A DNA stretch of 20,616 nucleotides, from NCBI GenBank assembly GCA_945870465.1, contig CAMBSS010000072.1, forward strand, positions 1 to 20,616. The letters run 5' to 3'. Numbering within the stretch: the first letter of the stretch is position 1; each line of letters opens with the position of its first letter. Below are positions 7,519-15,002 of this stretch, piece by piece. Both the position numbers and the translations under genes were made by a program. The stretch comes from Bordetella parapertussis (GTDB lineage Bacteria > Pseudomonadota > Gammaproteobacteria > Burkholderiales > SG8-41). The notes under the pieces are model-generated. The model searched no databases and was not told the origin of the DNA. It saw only the letters and a program-made list of their open reading frames with translations.

Positions 7519-8165
7519 TCAAAGTTTGGGTATTCGCAACGTTTTACTGATCATCAGCGTGCCCGACAACAGGAACATGAGCGCCAGCGGATGCAGATCC
7601 CACGGCCCGCAGGTCCACACGCCGCCGTAAATATTCTCGCCCAGCCGGTCCTGCCACTCGAGCACCGCCAGCACCGCGACCAGCAATACGCTGGTGGGAA
7701 TCGGTGTGCCTTCAAAATAAGCCGCCTTGTCGCTGCCTTGCGACAGGCTTTCGGCGGTCACGTTATATCTGGCCAGTCTGCTAACGCCGCAACAAACGAA
7801 GTAAATCAACACCATCCAGTCCCAGCCACCGCGCAGGCCGGCTGCATAACCGAGCGCCGCGGGGCGACGCCAAACGAGATGACATCGGCCAGCGAATCGA
7901 GTTCTCGCCCCAGTGCGGAATGAGTGTGCCGCCAGCGCGCGATGCGGCCGTCGAGGACGTCAAATACGAAAGCCGCCGGCGCCATCGCCGCCGCGGCATA
8001 GAAATGGGCCGCTGATGCATTGCCGACGTAGATCATGGCGAGAAAAATCATCGCCACCCCGCAGGCCGCATTGGCGAGCGTGAAAAAGTCGGCGAGATGA
8101 AAACCCCGCAGCATCGAGAAATGTTTGCGTTCTTTGAGCGGCGAGGGCATCGACTGAAGAGTCAT
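7519..8165 (-). pseudogene. pssA: CDP-alcohol phosphatidyltransferase (phosphatidylserine synthase type), broken by a single-base frameshift
   Basis: Two overlapping frames together give one protein of about 215 residues. The 5' part (from ATG 8165) holds FSMLRGFHLADFFTLANAACGV, a membrane segment, and the complete CDP-alcohol transferase motif DG-x2-AR-x8-G-x3-D-x3-D in DGRIARWRHTHSALGRELDSLAD. After ...VISFGVAP the frame is lost; reading with one extra base near 7857-7863 restores AALGYAAGLRGGWDWMVLIYF and runs on through RLARYNVTAES, FEGTPIPTS and further membrane helices to the TGA at 7519-7521. Both halves are intact and well conserved, so the lesion is either very recent or a sequencing/assembly error in a GC run. 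The product would make phosphatidylserine, the precursor of phosphatidylethanolamine, in the inner membrane. TATACT at 8173-8178 (minus strand) ends 7 bases before ATG 8165, hinting at a leaderless transcript. Confidence 0.85.
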
Positions 8166-8245
8166 CTTTTTTAGTATAACCCACCGGCCCCGGCACGGAC
8201 CGGCGCGACGTGCGACGGCTTGTTGTTGCACCTATCGCGCCCCGA

Positions 8246-8259
8246 CTGATCCAGATCAA
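8246..8259. promoter_or_regulatory. FNR/ANR-type box
   Basis: CTGATccagATCAA differs by one base from the FNR consensus TTGAT-N4-ATCAA. It lies in the 239-base gap between divergent pssA and the class II ribonucleotide reductase. Its centre (8252.5) is 41.5 bases upstream of the start site predicted from TACGAT at 8282-8287, the classical distance for FNR activation. See also the structured leader downstream. Confidence 0.6.
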
Positions 8260-8281
8260 AGCAAGCCGCATGACGCGCGCC

Positions 8282-8359
8282 TACGATTCATGAAAGCGGG
8301 CCGCGGTGGCGGTTATATTCGCGCGCTCCCGTGCGAGCGGCCCGACCGGCAGGTAAAAT
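8282..8359 (+). promoter_or_regulatory. Candidate promoter elements and structured leader of the class II ribonucleotide reductase gene
   Basis: TACGAT at 8282-8287 could be an FNR-dependent -10 box (start near 8294). TAAAAT at 8354-8359 is a second possible -10 closer to the gene. Between them, CGGGCCGC at 8297-8304 pairs perfectly with GCGGCCCG at 8337-8344, enclosing a smaller hairpin (8322-8326 with 8331-8335, one G-U pair, loop TCCC). I see no B12 box, so this is not a recognisable cobalamin riboswitch. Confidence 0.35.
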
Positions 8360-8404
8360 GCGCCCATAGCGGCAATGTATGCCTGTAGATATCAAGGCCC
8401 GAAA

Positions 8405-11257
8405 ATGAAACCCGACGATTCCAAGCTCGCCCTGCCGCAACAACAAGTCAGCATCGATGTGCTGCTGGAAAAGTACGCGAAAGGCGACGAGAAGTCCGCT
8501 GACGACGTGCGGCGCCGGGTAGCGCGCGCGCTGGCCGCGGTCGAGCACGATCCCGCGCGCTGGGAGACGGCGTTCTTCGAAGCGCTGGTCGGCGGATTCA
8601 TTCCGGGCGGACGCGTGAATTCCGCCGCCGGCACCGACTTGCAGGCGACCTTGATCAATTGTTTCGTGCAGCCCGTCGGCGACTCGGTTTCCCAAACGGT
8701 TGATGGCCGGCCCGGCATCTACGTCGCGTTGATGGAAGCCGCGGAAACCATGCGGCGCGGCGGCGGCGTCGGCTACGATTTTTCGGCGATCCGGCCGAAA
8801 GGCGCTTACGTGCGCGGCACGCATTCTAGCGCCAGCGGCCCGGTATCCTATATGCGCGTGTTCGACCGCAGTTGCGAGACGGTCGAATCCGCGGGCTCGC
8901 GGCGCGGCGCGCAGATGGGCATATTGCGCTGCGACCACCCCGATATCGAAACCTTCATCCATGCCAAGGACCACGGCGATCTTTCGAACTTCAACGTCAG
9001 CATCGCGGTGACCGACGCGTTCATGCGCGCCGTCGAGACCGACGGCGACTGGGAACTCGTGCACAAGACGCCGCCCGACACGCGCGCCGACGAGCGGCAG
9101 AGGTCCCCGCGCGAGGACGGCGCCTGGGTCTACCGCACGGTGAAGGCGCGCGACCTGTGGCGGCAGGTCATGCAATCGACTTACGATCATGCCGAACCCG
9201 GCATAGTGTTCATCGACCGCATCAACGACGACGATAACCTGTCTTACTGCGAGCAGCTGGCCGCGACCAATCCTTGCGGCGAGCAGCCGCTGCCCGCATA
9301 CGGTTGCTGCTGTCTGGGCAGCATCAATCTCACGCTGTTCGTCACCGACGCTTTCCGCCCCACGGCGAGTTTCGATTTCGCAGCGTTCGCGCGCGTCATT
9401 CACCCGGCAGTGCGCATGCTCGACAACGTGCTCGAAGCCACCGTGTGGCCGCTGCAGCAGCAGCAGGCGGAAGCGCACGCCAAGCGCCGCATCGGGCTCG
9501 GCTTCACCGGCCTCGGCGACACGCTCGTCATGCTTGGCCTCAAATACGATACTGGCGAAGCCCGCAACATGGGCGGCAAAATTGCCGCTTTCATGCGCGA
9601 CGAATCCTATGCGGCATCGCTTGCCATCGCGAAGGAAAAAGGCGCATTTCCGCTGTTCGACGCGCAGCACTACCTGGCCGCGCCGCGCTTCGCCTCGCGC
9701 CTGCCGGCGGCGCTTAAAAAAGAAATCGCCGCGCACGGCGTGCGCAACAGCCACCTCCTGTCGATCGCGCCGACCGGCACCATCTCGCTGGCGTTTGCGG
9801 ACAACGCATCGAACGGCATAGAGCCGCCTTACGCGTGGACTTATCAGCGCAAAAAGCGCATGCCCGATGACACGCATCGCACCTATGACGTCGAAGATCA
9901 CGCGTGGCGCCTGTACCGACACTATGGCGGCGACGTGGAGAAACTGCCCGCGCACTTCATCACCGCGCTCGAAATCTCGGCGCTCGACCACATGCGAATG
10001 GTGGCGGCGATCGCGCCGTTCGTCGATTCGGCCATCAGCAAGACCGTGAACGTGCCGGAGAACTATCCCTACGACCAGTTCGCAGACCTTTACTTCGAAG
10101 CGTGGAAATCGGGACTGAAAGGCATCGCTACTTACCGGCCGAATGCCGTGTTAGGCAGCGTGCTCTCCGTCACTCCGGCCGCGACCGCCGCGACCGCCGA
10201 GCCCAACGACCTCGATACCTCCGATACCGACCGCCGCATCCGGCTCGATGCGGCGCCTGAACCGGCGCTGCTGAGCCTGCGCTGGCCCGGACGCCCCGTG
10301 TTGCCGGACGGCAATCCGTCGTGGACCTACATGGTTGAATCGCCGTTCGGACGTTTCGCCATCTTCGTCGGCCACGTGGAAAACGGCGCGCCCTACCCGT
10401 TCGAAGTGTGGATCAACGGCAACGAACAGCCGCGCGGCCTCGGCGCGATTGCGAAAACGCTGTCGATGGACATGCGCGCTCTCGACGCCCAGTGGCTGCG
10501 CATGAAGCTCGACGTGCTGGCGCGCACCGGCGGCGACGCGTTCGACTGCGCGATGCCGCCGGACGGCAAACCGCTGCGCGTGCCCAGCATCGTTGCCGCG
10601 TTCGCGTGCATCGTGCGCCATCGCGTGGACAAACTCGGCGCGCTCGCCGAAGCCGGCGGCAAATCGCCTGTGCTCAACGCCCTGTTCGCCAGCAAGGAAC
10701 CCAAGACGGGCACCGACGGCACGATGTCGTGGACGGTAGACGTCTACAACCCGAGCTCGGACGACGATTTCGTGCTGATGTTGAAAGAACTGGTGCTGCC
10801 CAATGGCCAGCGCCGGCCCTATTCGATGTGGATGGCAGGCGCCTATCCCAAGGCGCTCGACGGCCTGTGCAAGGTGCTGTCGCTCGACATGCGCGTGATC
10901 GATCCTGCGTGGATCGGCATGAAACTGAGAAAGCTTTTGTCGTACGACGAGCCGCTCGGGGACTTCATGGCGCGCGTGCCGGGCACCGAGCGCCAGGAAA
11001 ATTATCTCAGCACCGTGGCGTATGTCGCGCGCCTCACCATTCATCGCTACGCGCTGCTGGGCATACTCGACGAACGTGGTTTTCCGGTCAACGACATGGG
11101 CGTGCTCGAAATGCCGGACGATGACCATAAGGCGGTCACCTTCGATTACCGTCCGGCACACGGCAAGCTGTGCAAGGAATGCGGCAATTCGGCGGTGATC
11201 AAAAAAGACGGCTGCGAATTCTGCACCGCCTGCGGCGCCATTGGAGCGTGCGGATAG
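8405..11257 (+). CDS. nrdJ: Adenosylcobalamin-dependent (class II) ribonucleotide reductase
   Basis: 950 residues from ATG 8405, preceded by AAGG at a suitable distance; an in-frame ATG at 8375 has no ribosome site. It reduces ribonucleotides to deoxyribonucleotides using a thiyl radical made by B12, without oxygen and without an NrdB partner. Seen: Cys86 in [12 protein letters not shown], the radical/active-site motif Asn289-Cys291-Glu293 in [10 protein letters not shown], a Cys triplet at 301-303, [20 protein letters not shown] and the barrel end [25 protein letters not shown]. After about residue 600 come two TSCPD-type domains (about 640-710 and 775-850), both with the P..lw....p..l.gl.k.LSlDmR pattern. 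The C-terminus has CKEC (923-926) and CEFCTAC (937-943) with Cys949, a zinc-ribbon/redox tail that re-reduces the active site. An FNR-type box upstream suits an oxygen-independent enzyme. Confidence 0.95.
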   Translation: MKPDDSKLALPQQQVSIDVLLEKYAKGDEKSADDVRRRVARALAAVEHDPARWETAFFEALVGGFIPGGRVNSAAGTDLQATLINCFVQPVGDSVSQTVDGRPGIYVALMEAAETMRRGGGVGYDFSAIRPKGAYVRGTHSSASGPVSYMRVFDRSCETVESAGSRRGAQMGILRCDHPDIETFIHAKDHGDLSNFNVSIAVTDAFMRAVETDGDWELVHKTPPDTRADERQRSPREDGAWVYRTVKARDLWRQVMQSTYDHAEPGIVFIDRINDDDNLSYCEQLAATNPCGEQPLPAYGCCCLGSINLTLFVTDAFRPTASFDFAAFARVIHPAVRMLDNVLEATVWPLQQQQAEAHAKRRIGLGFTGLGDTLVMLGLKYDTGEARNMGGKIAAFMRDESYAASLAIAKEKGAFPLFDAQHYLAAPRFASRLPAALKKEIAAHGVRNSHLLSIAPTGTISLAFADNASNGIEPPYAWTYQRKKRMPDDTHRTYDVEDHAWRLYRHYGGDVEKLPAHFITALEISALDHMRMVAAIAPFVDSAISKTVNVPENYPYDQFADLYFEAWKSGLKGIATYRPNAVLGSVLSVTPAATAATAEPNDLDTSDTDRRIRLDAAPEPALLSLRWPGRPVLPDGNPSWTYMVESPFGRFAIFVGHVENGAPYPFEVWINGNEQPRGLGAIAKTLSMDMRALDAQWLRMKLDVLARTGGDAFDCAMPPDGKPLRVPSIVAAFACIVRHRVDKLGALAEAGGKSPVLNALFASKEPKTGTDGTMSWTVDVYNPSSDDDFVLMLKELVLPNGQRRPYSMWMAGAYPKALDGLCKVLSLDMRVIDPAWIGMKLRKLLSYDEPLGDFMARVPGTERQENYLSTVAYVARLTIHRYALLGILDERGFPVNDMGVLEMPDDDHKAVTFDYRPAHGKLCKECGNSAVIKKDGCEFCTACGAIGACG

Positions 11258-11264
11258 GCGGCGC

Positions 11265-11300
11265 ATGAAAACCGTCGCTCTGCCGGTCATGGTCGCGTGA
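11265..11300 (+). other. 11-codon leader ORF whose start repeats that of the aldo/keto reductase gene
   Basis: ATG 11265 to TGA 11300 encodes MKTVALPVMVA. Its stop overlaps the GTG of the next gene (GTGA), and its first bases, ATGAAAACCGTC, match GTGAAAACCGTC at 11297. It could pass ribosomes to the GTG, which has no Shine-Dalgarno of its own. It may also be just a small tandem duplication of the gene start. Confidence 0.35.
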
Positions 11301-12130
11301 AAACCGTCACACTGAATACCGGCGAACGCGTTCCCGCGTTCGGCCAGGGCACGTGGCACATGGGCGACGACCGCGCGACGCGCGCGGAAGAAATTGCAGC
11401 GTTGCGGCTGGGCCTCGATCTCGGCGCCACTCTCATCGACACCGCGGAGATGTACGGCGATGGCCGCGCCGAGCAACTCGTCGGCGAAGCGATCGCCGGA
11501 CGGCGCGCTGAAGTTTTTCTCGTCAGCAAAGTCCTGCCGCACAACGCGACACGGCGCGGCACCGTTAGCGCGTGCGAAAAAAGTCTCAAGCGTTTGAAAA
11601 CCGACCGGCTCGATCTTTACCTGCTGCACTGGCGCGGCGACGTGCCGTTCGCGGAAACGCTGGAAGCGCTGATGGCGCTCAAAAGCGCCGGCAAGATCCG
11701 CCACTACGGTGTCAGCAATCTGGATTTCTCCGACATGCAGGAAATGTGGCCGCTCGTCGGCGGCGCCGAAATCGCGACCAACCAGCTGCTGTATAACCTG
11801 ACGCGCCGCGGCATCGAATGGGACCTGCTGCCGTGGCTGCGCGAGCGGCGCGTTCCGGTCATGGCGTATTCGCCGCTCGAACAGGCGCGGCTCGCCGGCA
11901 ACGCGAAACTCAAGACTTTTGCGCAGCGTCACGGCATGACGCCGGCGCAGGCGGCGCTCGCCTGGCTGCTGGCCGCAGACGATGTCATCGTCATCCCGAA
12001 ATCCGGGCAGCGCGAGCGGCTGCGCGAAAATCTGGGCGCGCTAGCCCACCCTCTGAGCGCGGCGCAACTCAAGGAACTCGACGGACTGTTTCTGCCGCCG
12101 CACGGGCCGCGCGCGCTCGAAATGCTGTAG
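11297..12130 (+). CDS. Aldo/keto reductase
   Basis: 277 residues from GTG 11297. The catalytic tetrad is complete: Asp48 (LIDTAEMYG), Tyr53, Lys78 (FLVSKVLP) and His111 (LDLYLLHWRG). Later family blocks are IRHYGVSNLDFSDM, NQLLYNLTRRGIEWDLLPW, VMAYSPLEQ and VIPKSGQRERLRENLGA, the last for NADPH 2'-phosphate binding. A cytosolic NADPH-dependent carbonyl reductase; substrate not predictable, though the sequence resembles the YeaE/diketogluconate-reductase-like branch. The gene starts 39 bases after nrdJ and is probably cotranscribed. Its own ribosome site is missing, so initiation may depend on the overlapping 11-codon ORF. Confidence 0.93.
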   Translation: MKTVTLNTGERVPAFGQGTWHMGDDRATRAEEIAALRLGLDLGATLIDTAEMYGDGRAEQLVGEAIAGRRAEVFLVSKVLPHNATRRGTVSACEKSLKRLKTDRLDLYLLHWRGDVPFAETLEALMALKSAGKIRHYGVSNLDFSDMQEMWPLVGGAEIATNQLLYNLTRRGIEWDLLPWLRERRVPVMAYSPLEQARLAGNAKLKTFAQRHGMTPAQAALAWLLAADDVIVIPKSGQRERLRENLGALAHPLSAAQLKELDGLFLPPHGPRALEML

Positions 12131-12214
12131 AGCGCCACCATCGCGCCAGAGCGTCAAGTCCTCGGCAGCCGGTGCCTGCTTTACGGCAGGCTTGCCCGGA
12201 CTTTTACGGTCCAT
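12041..12214 (-). CDS. Candidate small basic protein (57 aa), unrecognised
   Basis: ATG 12214 (or the adjacent ATG 12217) is preceded by GGGAGG (12221-12226 on this strand), 6 bases away, an unusually good ribosome site. The peptide begins MDRKSPGKPAVKQAPAAEDL and is Lys/Arg-rich, with no family that I recognise. Its last 90 bases run antisense to the end of the aldo/keto reductase gene, so that part may be a GC-driven shadow. The first half, over non-coding DNA, is more credible. Confidence 0.3.
   Translation of the reverse strand: MDRKSPGKPAVKQAPAAEDLTLWRDGGALQHFERARPVRRQKQSVEFLELRRAQRVG
12174..12191 (+). promoter_or_regulatory. Short hairpin downstream of the aldo/keto reductase gene
   Basis: GCCTGC, a 6-base loop and GCAGGC form a perfect 6-bp stem 43 bases after the stop. 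It is not followed by a T-run, so a terminator role is doubtful; it also lies within the minus-strand small ORF. Confidence 0.25.
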
Positions 12215-12290
12215 CATGCGCCTCCCACCCAATAAATAACCCTTTAGATCGTCAAAACGCACTTTTAAGCCACTTATGCGCCTTGGCCCG

Positions 12291-12307
12291 AAACTTGCGG
12301 AAAGTTT
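12291..12307. promoter_or_regulatory. Inverted repeat upstream of the RRM-like gene
   Basis: AAACTT-GCGGA-AAGTTT is a perfect 6-bp inverted repeat with a 5-base gap in an AT-rich pocket, 78 bases before the RRM-like gene. It could be an operator. No convincing -35/-10 pair was found beside it. The rest of the 12131-12384 gap holds only the small ORF and hairpin listed. Confidence 0.3.
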
Positions 12308-12384
12308 AGACGGCCTGCGCCAGCCCGCAGGTTTGACCACAGACCGACATCGATCACGGCGGCTGGAGCGGCAGGGAGGCAAAT

Positions 12385-12618
12385 ATGCTGGAAGTGGATC
12401 TGCAGGATACCGACCCTATCGTCGAGCGCGCGATTACGGAGAGTTGCGCCGCTTTCGGCAGTGTCACGTCAGTCAAGGTGCACCGTGAACCATCGCCTTT
12501 TGCGCTGATTGAAATGTCCCGGCGCGAGCAGACCTACGAGGTAGCGGCCCAGTATGGCGGTTCGGCGTTCGGCACTTCCGCGCTCATCCACCTGGCGCAA
12601 AAAGGCAAGGGCGGCTGA
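12385..12618 (+). CDS. Small RRM-like protein (77 aa)
   Basis: ATG 12385 follows AGGGAGG (12373-12379) by 5 bases, a strong ribosome site. Predicted order is strand-helix-strand-strand-helix-strand: MLEVDLQD, DPIVERAITESCAAFG, SVTSVKVHREP, PFALIEMS, EQTYEVAAQYGGS, TSALIHL. This is the ferredoxin-like order of an RNA recognition motif, and 'afG.v..vkv.....faliems' fits RNP2/RNP1 positions loosely. Aromatic RNP residues are largely missing, so RNA binding is inferred from layout only. Single-domain, cytoplasmic, and likely a stand-alone gene. Confidence 0.65.
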   Translation: MLEVDLQDTDPIVERAITESCAAFGSVTSVKVHREPSPFALIEMSRREQTYEVAAQYGGSAFGTSALIHLAQKGKGG

Positions 12619-12762
12619 CACATTTCGGCGCGCCGCGTTGCGCGTCATCCATTCGCGGCACGCGGCGCAGCGCTCCTCGCCGCAGGCTTTATCCGCTATG
12701 ATTCCGGCATCGACCATCTGAAGATTGCGGCCCCGCGTCTTCCCGCATCAGGCGCCCCGAAC

Positions 12763-13260
12763 ATGGCAATACGTTCCACCGGTTTTTCCATGATAGAGAT
12801 GTTGGTGGTGGTGGCGATCGTCGCCATCCTCGCGCTGATGGCAGCACCCAGCTTCCAGGACCAGATCATCCGCGACCAGATCAACGCCGCGCTGCCGCTC
12901 GCCGACATCGCGAAAACGCCGAACGCCGCGTCGTGGGCGATGCTGCAGACGTTTCCGCCGGACAATGCGAGCGCCGTGCTGCCGCCTGCCGACAAGATCG
13001 TCAACAATGCGATCAGTGCGGTGGCGGTCGAGGACGGCTCGATACACATCACGTTCGGCAACCGCGCGAACGGCGTCATCAACGGCAAGATCCTCACGCT
13101 GCGCGCGGCGGTGGTGGAAGACGCGCCCGTCGTGCCGGTGACCTGGGTCTGCGGCTACGCCGAAGCGCCCGAAAAAATGACCATACACGGCCAGAACAGG
13201 ACCAATGTTCCGGCCGCCTTCCTGCCGTTCGCCTGCCGCTCGCGCACGCCCAAGAAATAG
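12763..13260 (+). CDS. Prepilin-like protein (type IV pilin/pseudopilin N-terminus)
   Basis: 165 residues. The class III signal is clear: short basic leader MAIRSTG, cleavage before Phe8, Glu12 at +5 (FSMIE), then a hydrophobic helix MLVVVAIVAILALMAAPSF. PilD would cleave and N-methylate it. The rest is a small beta-rich domain, with two Cys (in TWVCGY and FACRSR) near the C-terminus that could form the pilin disulfide loop. No other pilus or type II secretion gene is adjacent, so whether it is a major pilin, a minor pilin or a pseudopilin is open. Ribosome site is weak. TATGAT at 12697-12702 might be a -10 box; the 144 bases upstream hold nothing else recognisable. Confidence 0.85.
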   Translation: MAIRSTGFSMIEMLVVVAIVAILALMAAPSFQDQIIRDQINAALPLADIAKTPNAASWAMLQTFPPDNASAVLPPADKIVNNAISAVAVEDGSIHITFGNRANGVINGKILTLRAAVVEDAPVVPVTWVCGYAEAPEKMTIHGQNRTNVPAAFLPFACRSRTPKK

Positions 13261-13278
13261 CTTGGTGCCGCAGCCGCG

Positions 13279-14169
13279 CTATTGCGGTCTTTCGCCCCTC
13301 ACCTGAACGCGGTGCATCATGCGCCGCTCGCTGGCATCGAAAGGGTCGCGCCGGTGCACGAGGCAACGATTGTCCCAGATCAGCGTGTCGCCGAGCTGCC
13401 ATTCGTGGCCCCAGGTGAATTCCGGCCGCGACGCCTGCGCCCATAATTCGTCGAGCAGCGCTTCGCTTTCATCCAGCGGCAAGCCAAGGATATAGGCGTT
13501 GCGGCGCCGGCCGAGATACAGCGCCTTCCTGCCGGTGGCCGGATGCACGCGGAACACCGGGTGCCGCGCGCCTGGCGCCGCGCGCGGATCGCTGACTTCC
13601 TTGAAGCCTTTGCGCAACTGTCCGCCGCTGTTGTACGACTCGTCATGGATGATCATTTTGCCGTCGAGCGCGCTGCGCGTTGCCGCTGGCAGCGTGTCGC
13701 ACGCGAGATACTGGTTGGAAAAATACGTGTTGCCGCCGACCGGCGGCAGTTCCAGCGCATGCAGTATTGCGTACGAAACCGGCACGTCCCGGTATGACAT
13801 GTCGGTATGCCAGATCGCCTCGCCGGCACCGAGATTGCCCTTGGGCTGACCATCCTCGATGATGTTGGAGATCACCAGCACGTCGGGATAGGCGTCGATA
13901 TAGGGTTTGCCGATGATGCTCATGCCCGGCGGCTCGAGTTCGCCGAATCGCTTGCCGAAGGCGATCAATTGCGGATCATCGATCGGCTGCCCCCTGACCA
14001 CCACCACCTGGTGGTCGTAAAGGGCCTGCCGGATGCCGTCAAACATCGCGGCGGTGAGGTTGACAAGATCGACGCCGCGCACTTCTGCGCCGCACGCCTT
14101 GCCGGATGGAACAACTTCAACCACTGTGGAACGGGCGCCTGATGGCGCGGAAACCCGGGCTGCTTGCAT
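13279..14169 (-). CDS. TauD/TfdA-family Fe(II)/2-oxoglutarate dioxygenase
   Basis: 296 residues. The iron triad is His121-x-Asp123 (AIWHTDMSYRDVP) and His272 (LVHRRDPFD). Arg283 and Arg287 lie 11 and 15 residues after the last His, as Arg266/Arg270 do after His255 of TauD, and should bind 2-oxoglutarate. DHQVVVVRGQ and GDTLIWDNRCLVH are family blocks. The enzyme hydroxylates a substrate with decarboxylation of 2-oxoglutarate; the substrate is not predictable. Start ATG has an excellent ribosome site (AAGGAGG). It is transcribed away from the GntR gene across a shared 71-base region that carries an operator, so it is likely under that regulator. It ends 18 bases from the convergent prepilin gene without a visible terminator. 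Confidence 0.93.
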   Translation of the reverse strand: MQAARVSAPSGARSTVVEVVPSGKACGAEVRGVDLVNLTAAMFDGIRQALYDHQVVVVRGQPIDDPQLIAFGKRFGELEPPGMSIIGKPYIDAYPDVLVISNIIEDGQPKGNLGAGEAIWHTDMSYRDVPVSYAILHALELPPVGGNTYFSNQYLACDTLPAATRSALDGKMIIHDESYNSGGQLRKGFKEVSDPRAAPGARHPVFRVHPATGRKALYLGRRRNAYILGLPLDESEALLDELWAQASRPEFTWGHEWQLGDTLIWDNRCLVHRRDPFDASERRMMHRVQVRGERPQ

Positions 14170-14190
14170 TGCTTCCTCCTTCAGAACAAA

Positions 14191-14207
14191 CGTATGATGC
14201 GCATGAC
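14191..14207. promoter_or_regulatory. Predicted GntR operator, copy 1 (dioxygenase/gntR divergent region)
   Basis: CGTATGATGCGCATGAC, with a perfect 8-bp palindrome ATGCGCAT at 14197-14204. It matches copy 2 (16131-16147) at 14 of 17 positions with the same dyad centre. It lies 21 bases upstream of the dioxygenase ATG and 33 upstream of the gntR ATG, so one bound dimer could control both. Confidence 0.6.
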
Positions 14208-14240
14208 TGGTTCACCCATCCCGCATACCGACGACTGCAC

Positions 14241-15002
14241 ATGCCGCGCAAAGCTTTACGCACCCGGCTCGAAATGGACGCTGCCGCACCCCTGTACCGG
14301 CAGGTTGAAAAACAGATCCTGCAATGCCTGGCCGAGGGCGAATGGAAACCGGGCGGCCAGCTGCCGACCGAAAGCCAGCTCGCCGAGCGCTTCGGCGTGG
14401 CGGTGTTCACCATACGCGCCGGCATTGCCGAACTGGTCGCCGCCAATATCCTGGTGCGCAAACAGGGTAAAGGCACTTTCGTTGCGCGTCATACGCGACA
14501 GCGCCAGCGCTACCAGTTTTCGCATGTGTTCGGCAATGACGGCCTGCAGATGTTTCCCGACCGCGAGTTGATATCCTTCAGGCGCGAAACCGCACCGGCG
14601 CCGCTGCAGGAAATTTTGCGGCTGCGGGGAGAAACGCGCCCCGCGATATTCGAAATCGAATGCCTGCTTACCACTGGTCTGCAGCGTGTGGCGGCGATGC
14701 AAATCACGCTTCCCGCAAAAAAATTTGCCGGCCTCACCGCGCGCACCATTCGCGCCAGCGACGAGAACCTCTACGCGGTCTACCAGGACGCGTGCGGCGT
14801 CAACGTCATCCGCATCGAAGAACGGGTGCATGCGGCAGTTGCGGCGTCCGCCATCGCGCGCGCGCTGAAAATTGCACCCGGCAGCCCGCTGCTGCGCATC
14901 GAGCGCATTGCCTACACGTATAACGATGTGCCGGTCGAGTTTCGGGTTCGCCATCTGGATGCCGCCAAATATCACTATCGCCTGGGTGAAGGCGGTCTCT
15001 AG
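14241..15002 (+). CDS. GntR-family transcriptional regulator, HutC/UTRA type
   Basis: 253 residues from ATG 14241. The frame is open further upstream, but that part overlaps the divergent dioxygenase gene and there is no start between it and 14241; ATG 14274 is an alternative. Residues 13-82 are the winged helix: APLYRQVEKQILQCLAEGEW, LPTESQLAERFGVAVFTIRAG, LVRKQGKGTFVARH. Residues about 95-248 are a UTRA ligand domain (RPAIFEIECLL, PGSPLLRIERIAYTYNDVPVEF, the usual C-terminal pattern). Such proteins repress until a small metabolite binds. A palindrome in its own promoter implies autoregulation, and a near-identical one upstream of the Bug gene implies a regulon. No clear Shine-Dalgarno. The stop overlaps that of the enolase-type gene tail to tail. 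Confidence 0.92.
   Translation: MPRKALRTRLEMDAAAPLYRQVEKQILQCLAEGEWKPGGQLPTESQLAERFGVAVFTIRAGIAELVAANILVRKQGKGTFVARHTRQRQRYQFSHVFGNDGLQMFPDRELISFRRETAPAPLQEILRLRGETRPAIFEIECLLTTGLQRVAAMQITLPAKKFAGLTARTIRASDENLYAVYQDACGVNVIRIEERVHAAVAASAIARALKIAPGSPLLRIERIAYTYNDVPVEFRVRHLDAAKYHYRLGEGGL

Noticed and set aside
8260..8404. Cobalamin riboswitch before the B12-dependent reductase
   Set aside because: No B12 box or adjacent conserved core was found and the leader is shorter than the usual element.
8288..9991. 567-codon minus-strand open frame opposite the ribonucleotide reductase gene
   Set aside because: Arg/His/Val-rich composition typical of a GC-rich shadow, and the plus strand encodes a clearly conserved enzyme over the same bases.
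10151..11932. 593-codon minus-strand open frame across nrdJ and the aldo/keto reductase gene
   Set aside because: Spans two confident genes on the other strand, has no recognisable domain and shows shadow-like composition.
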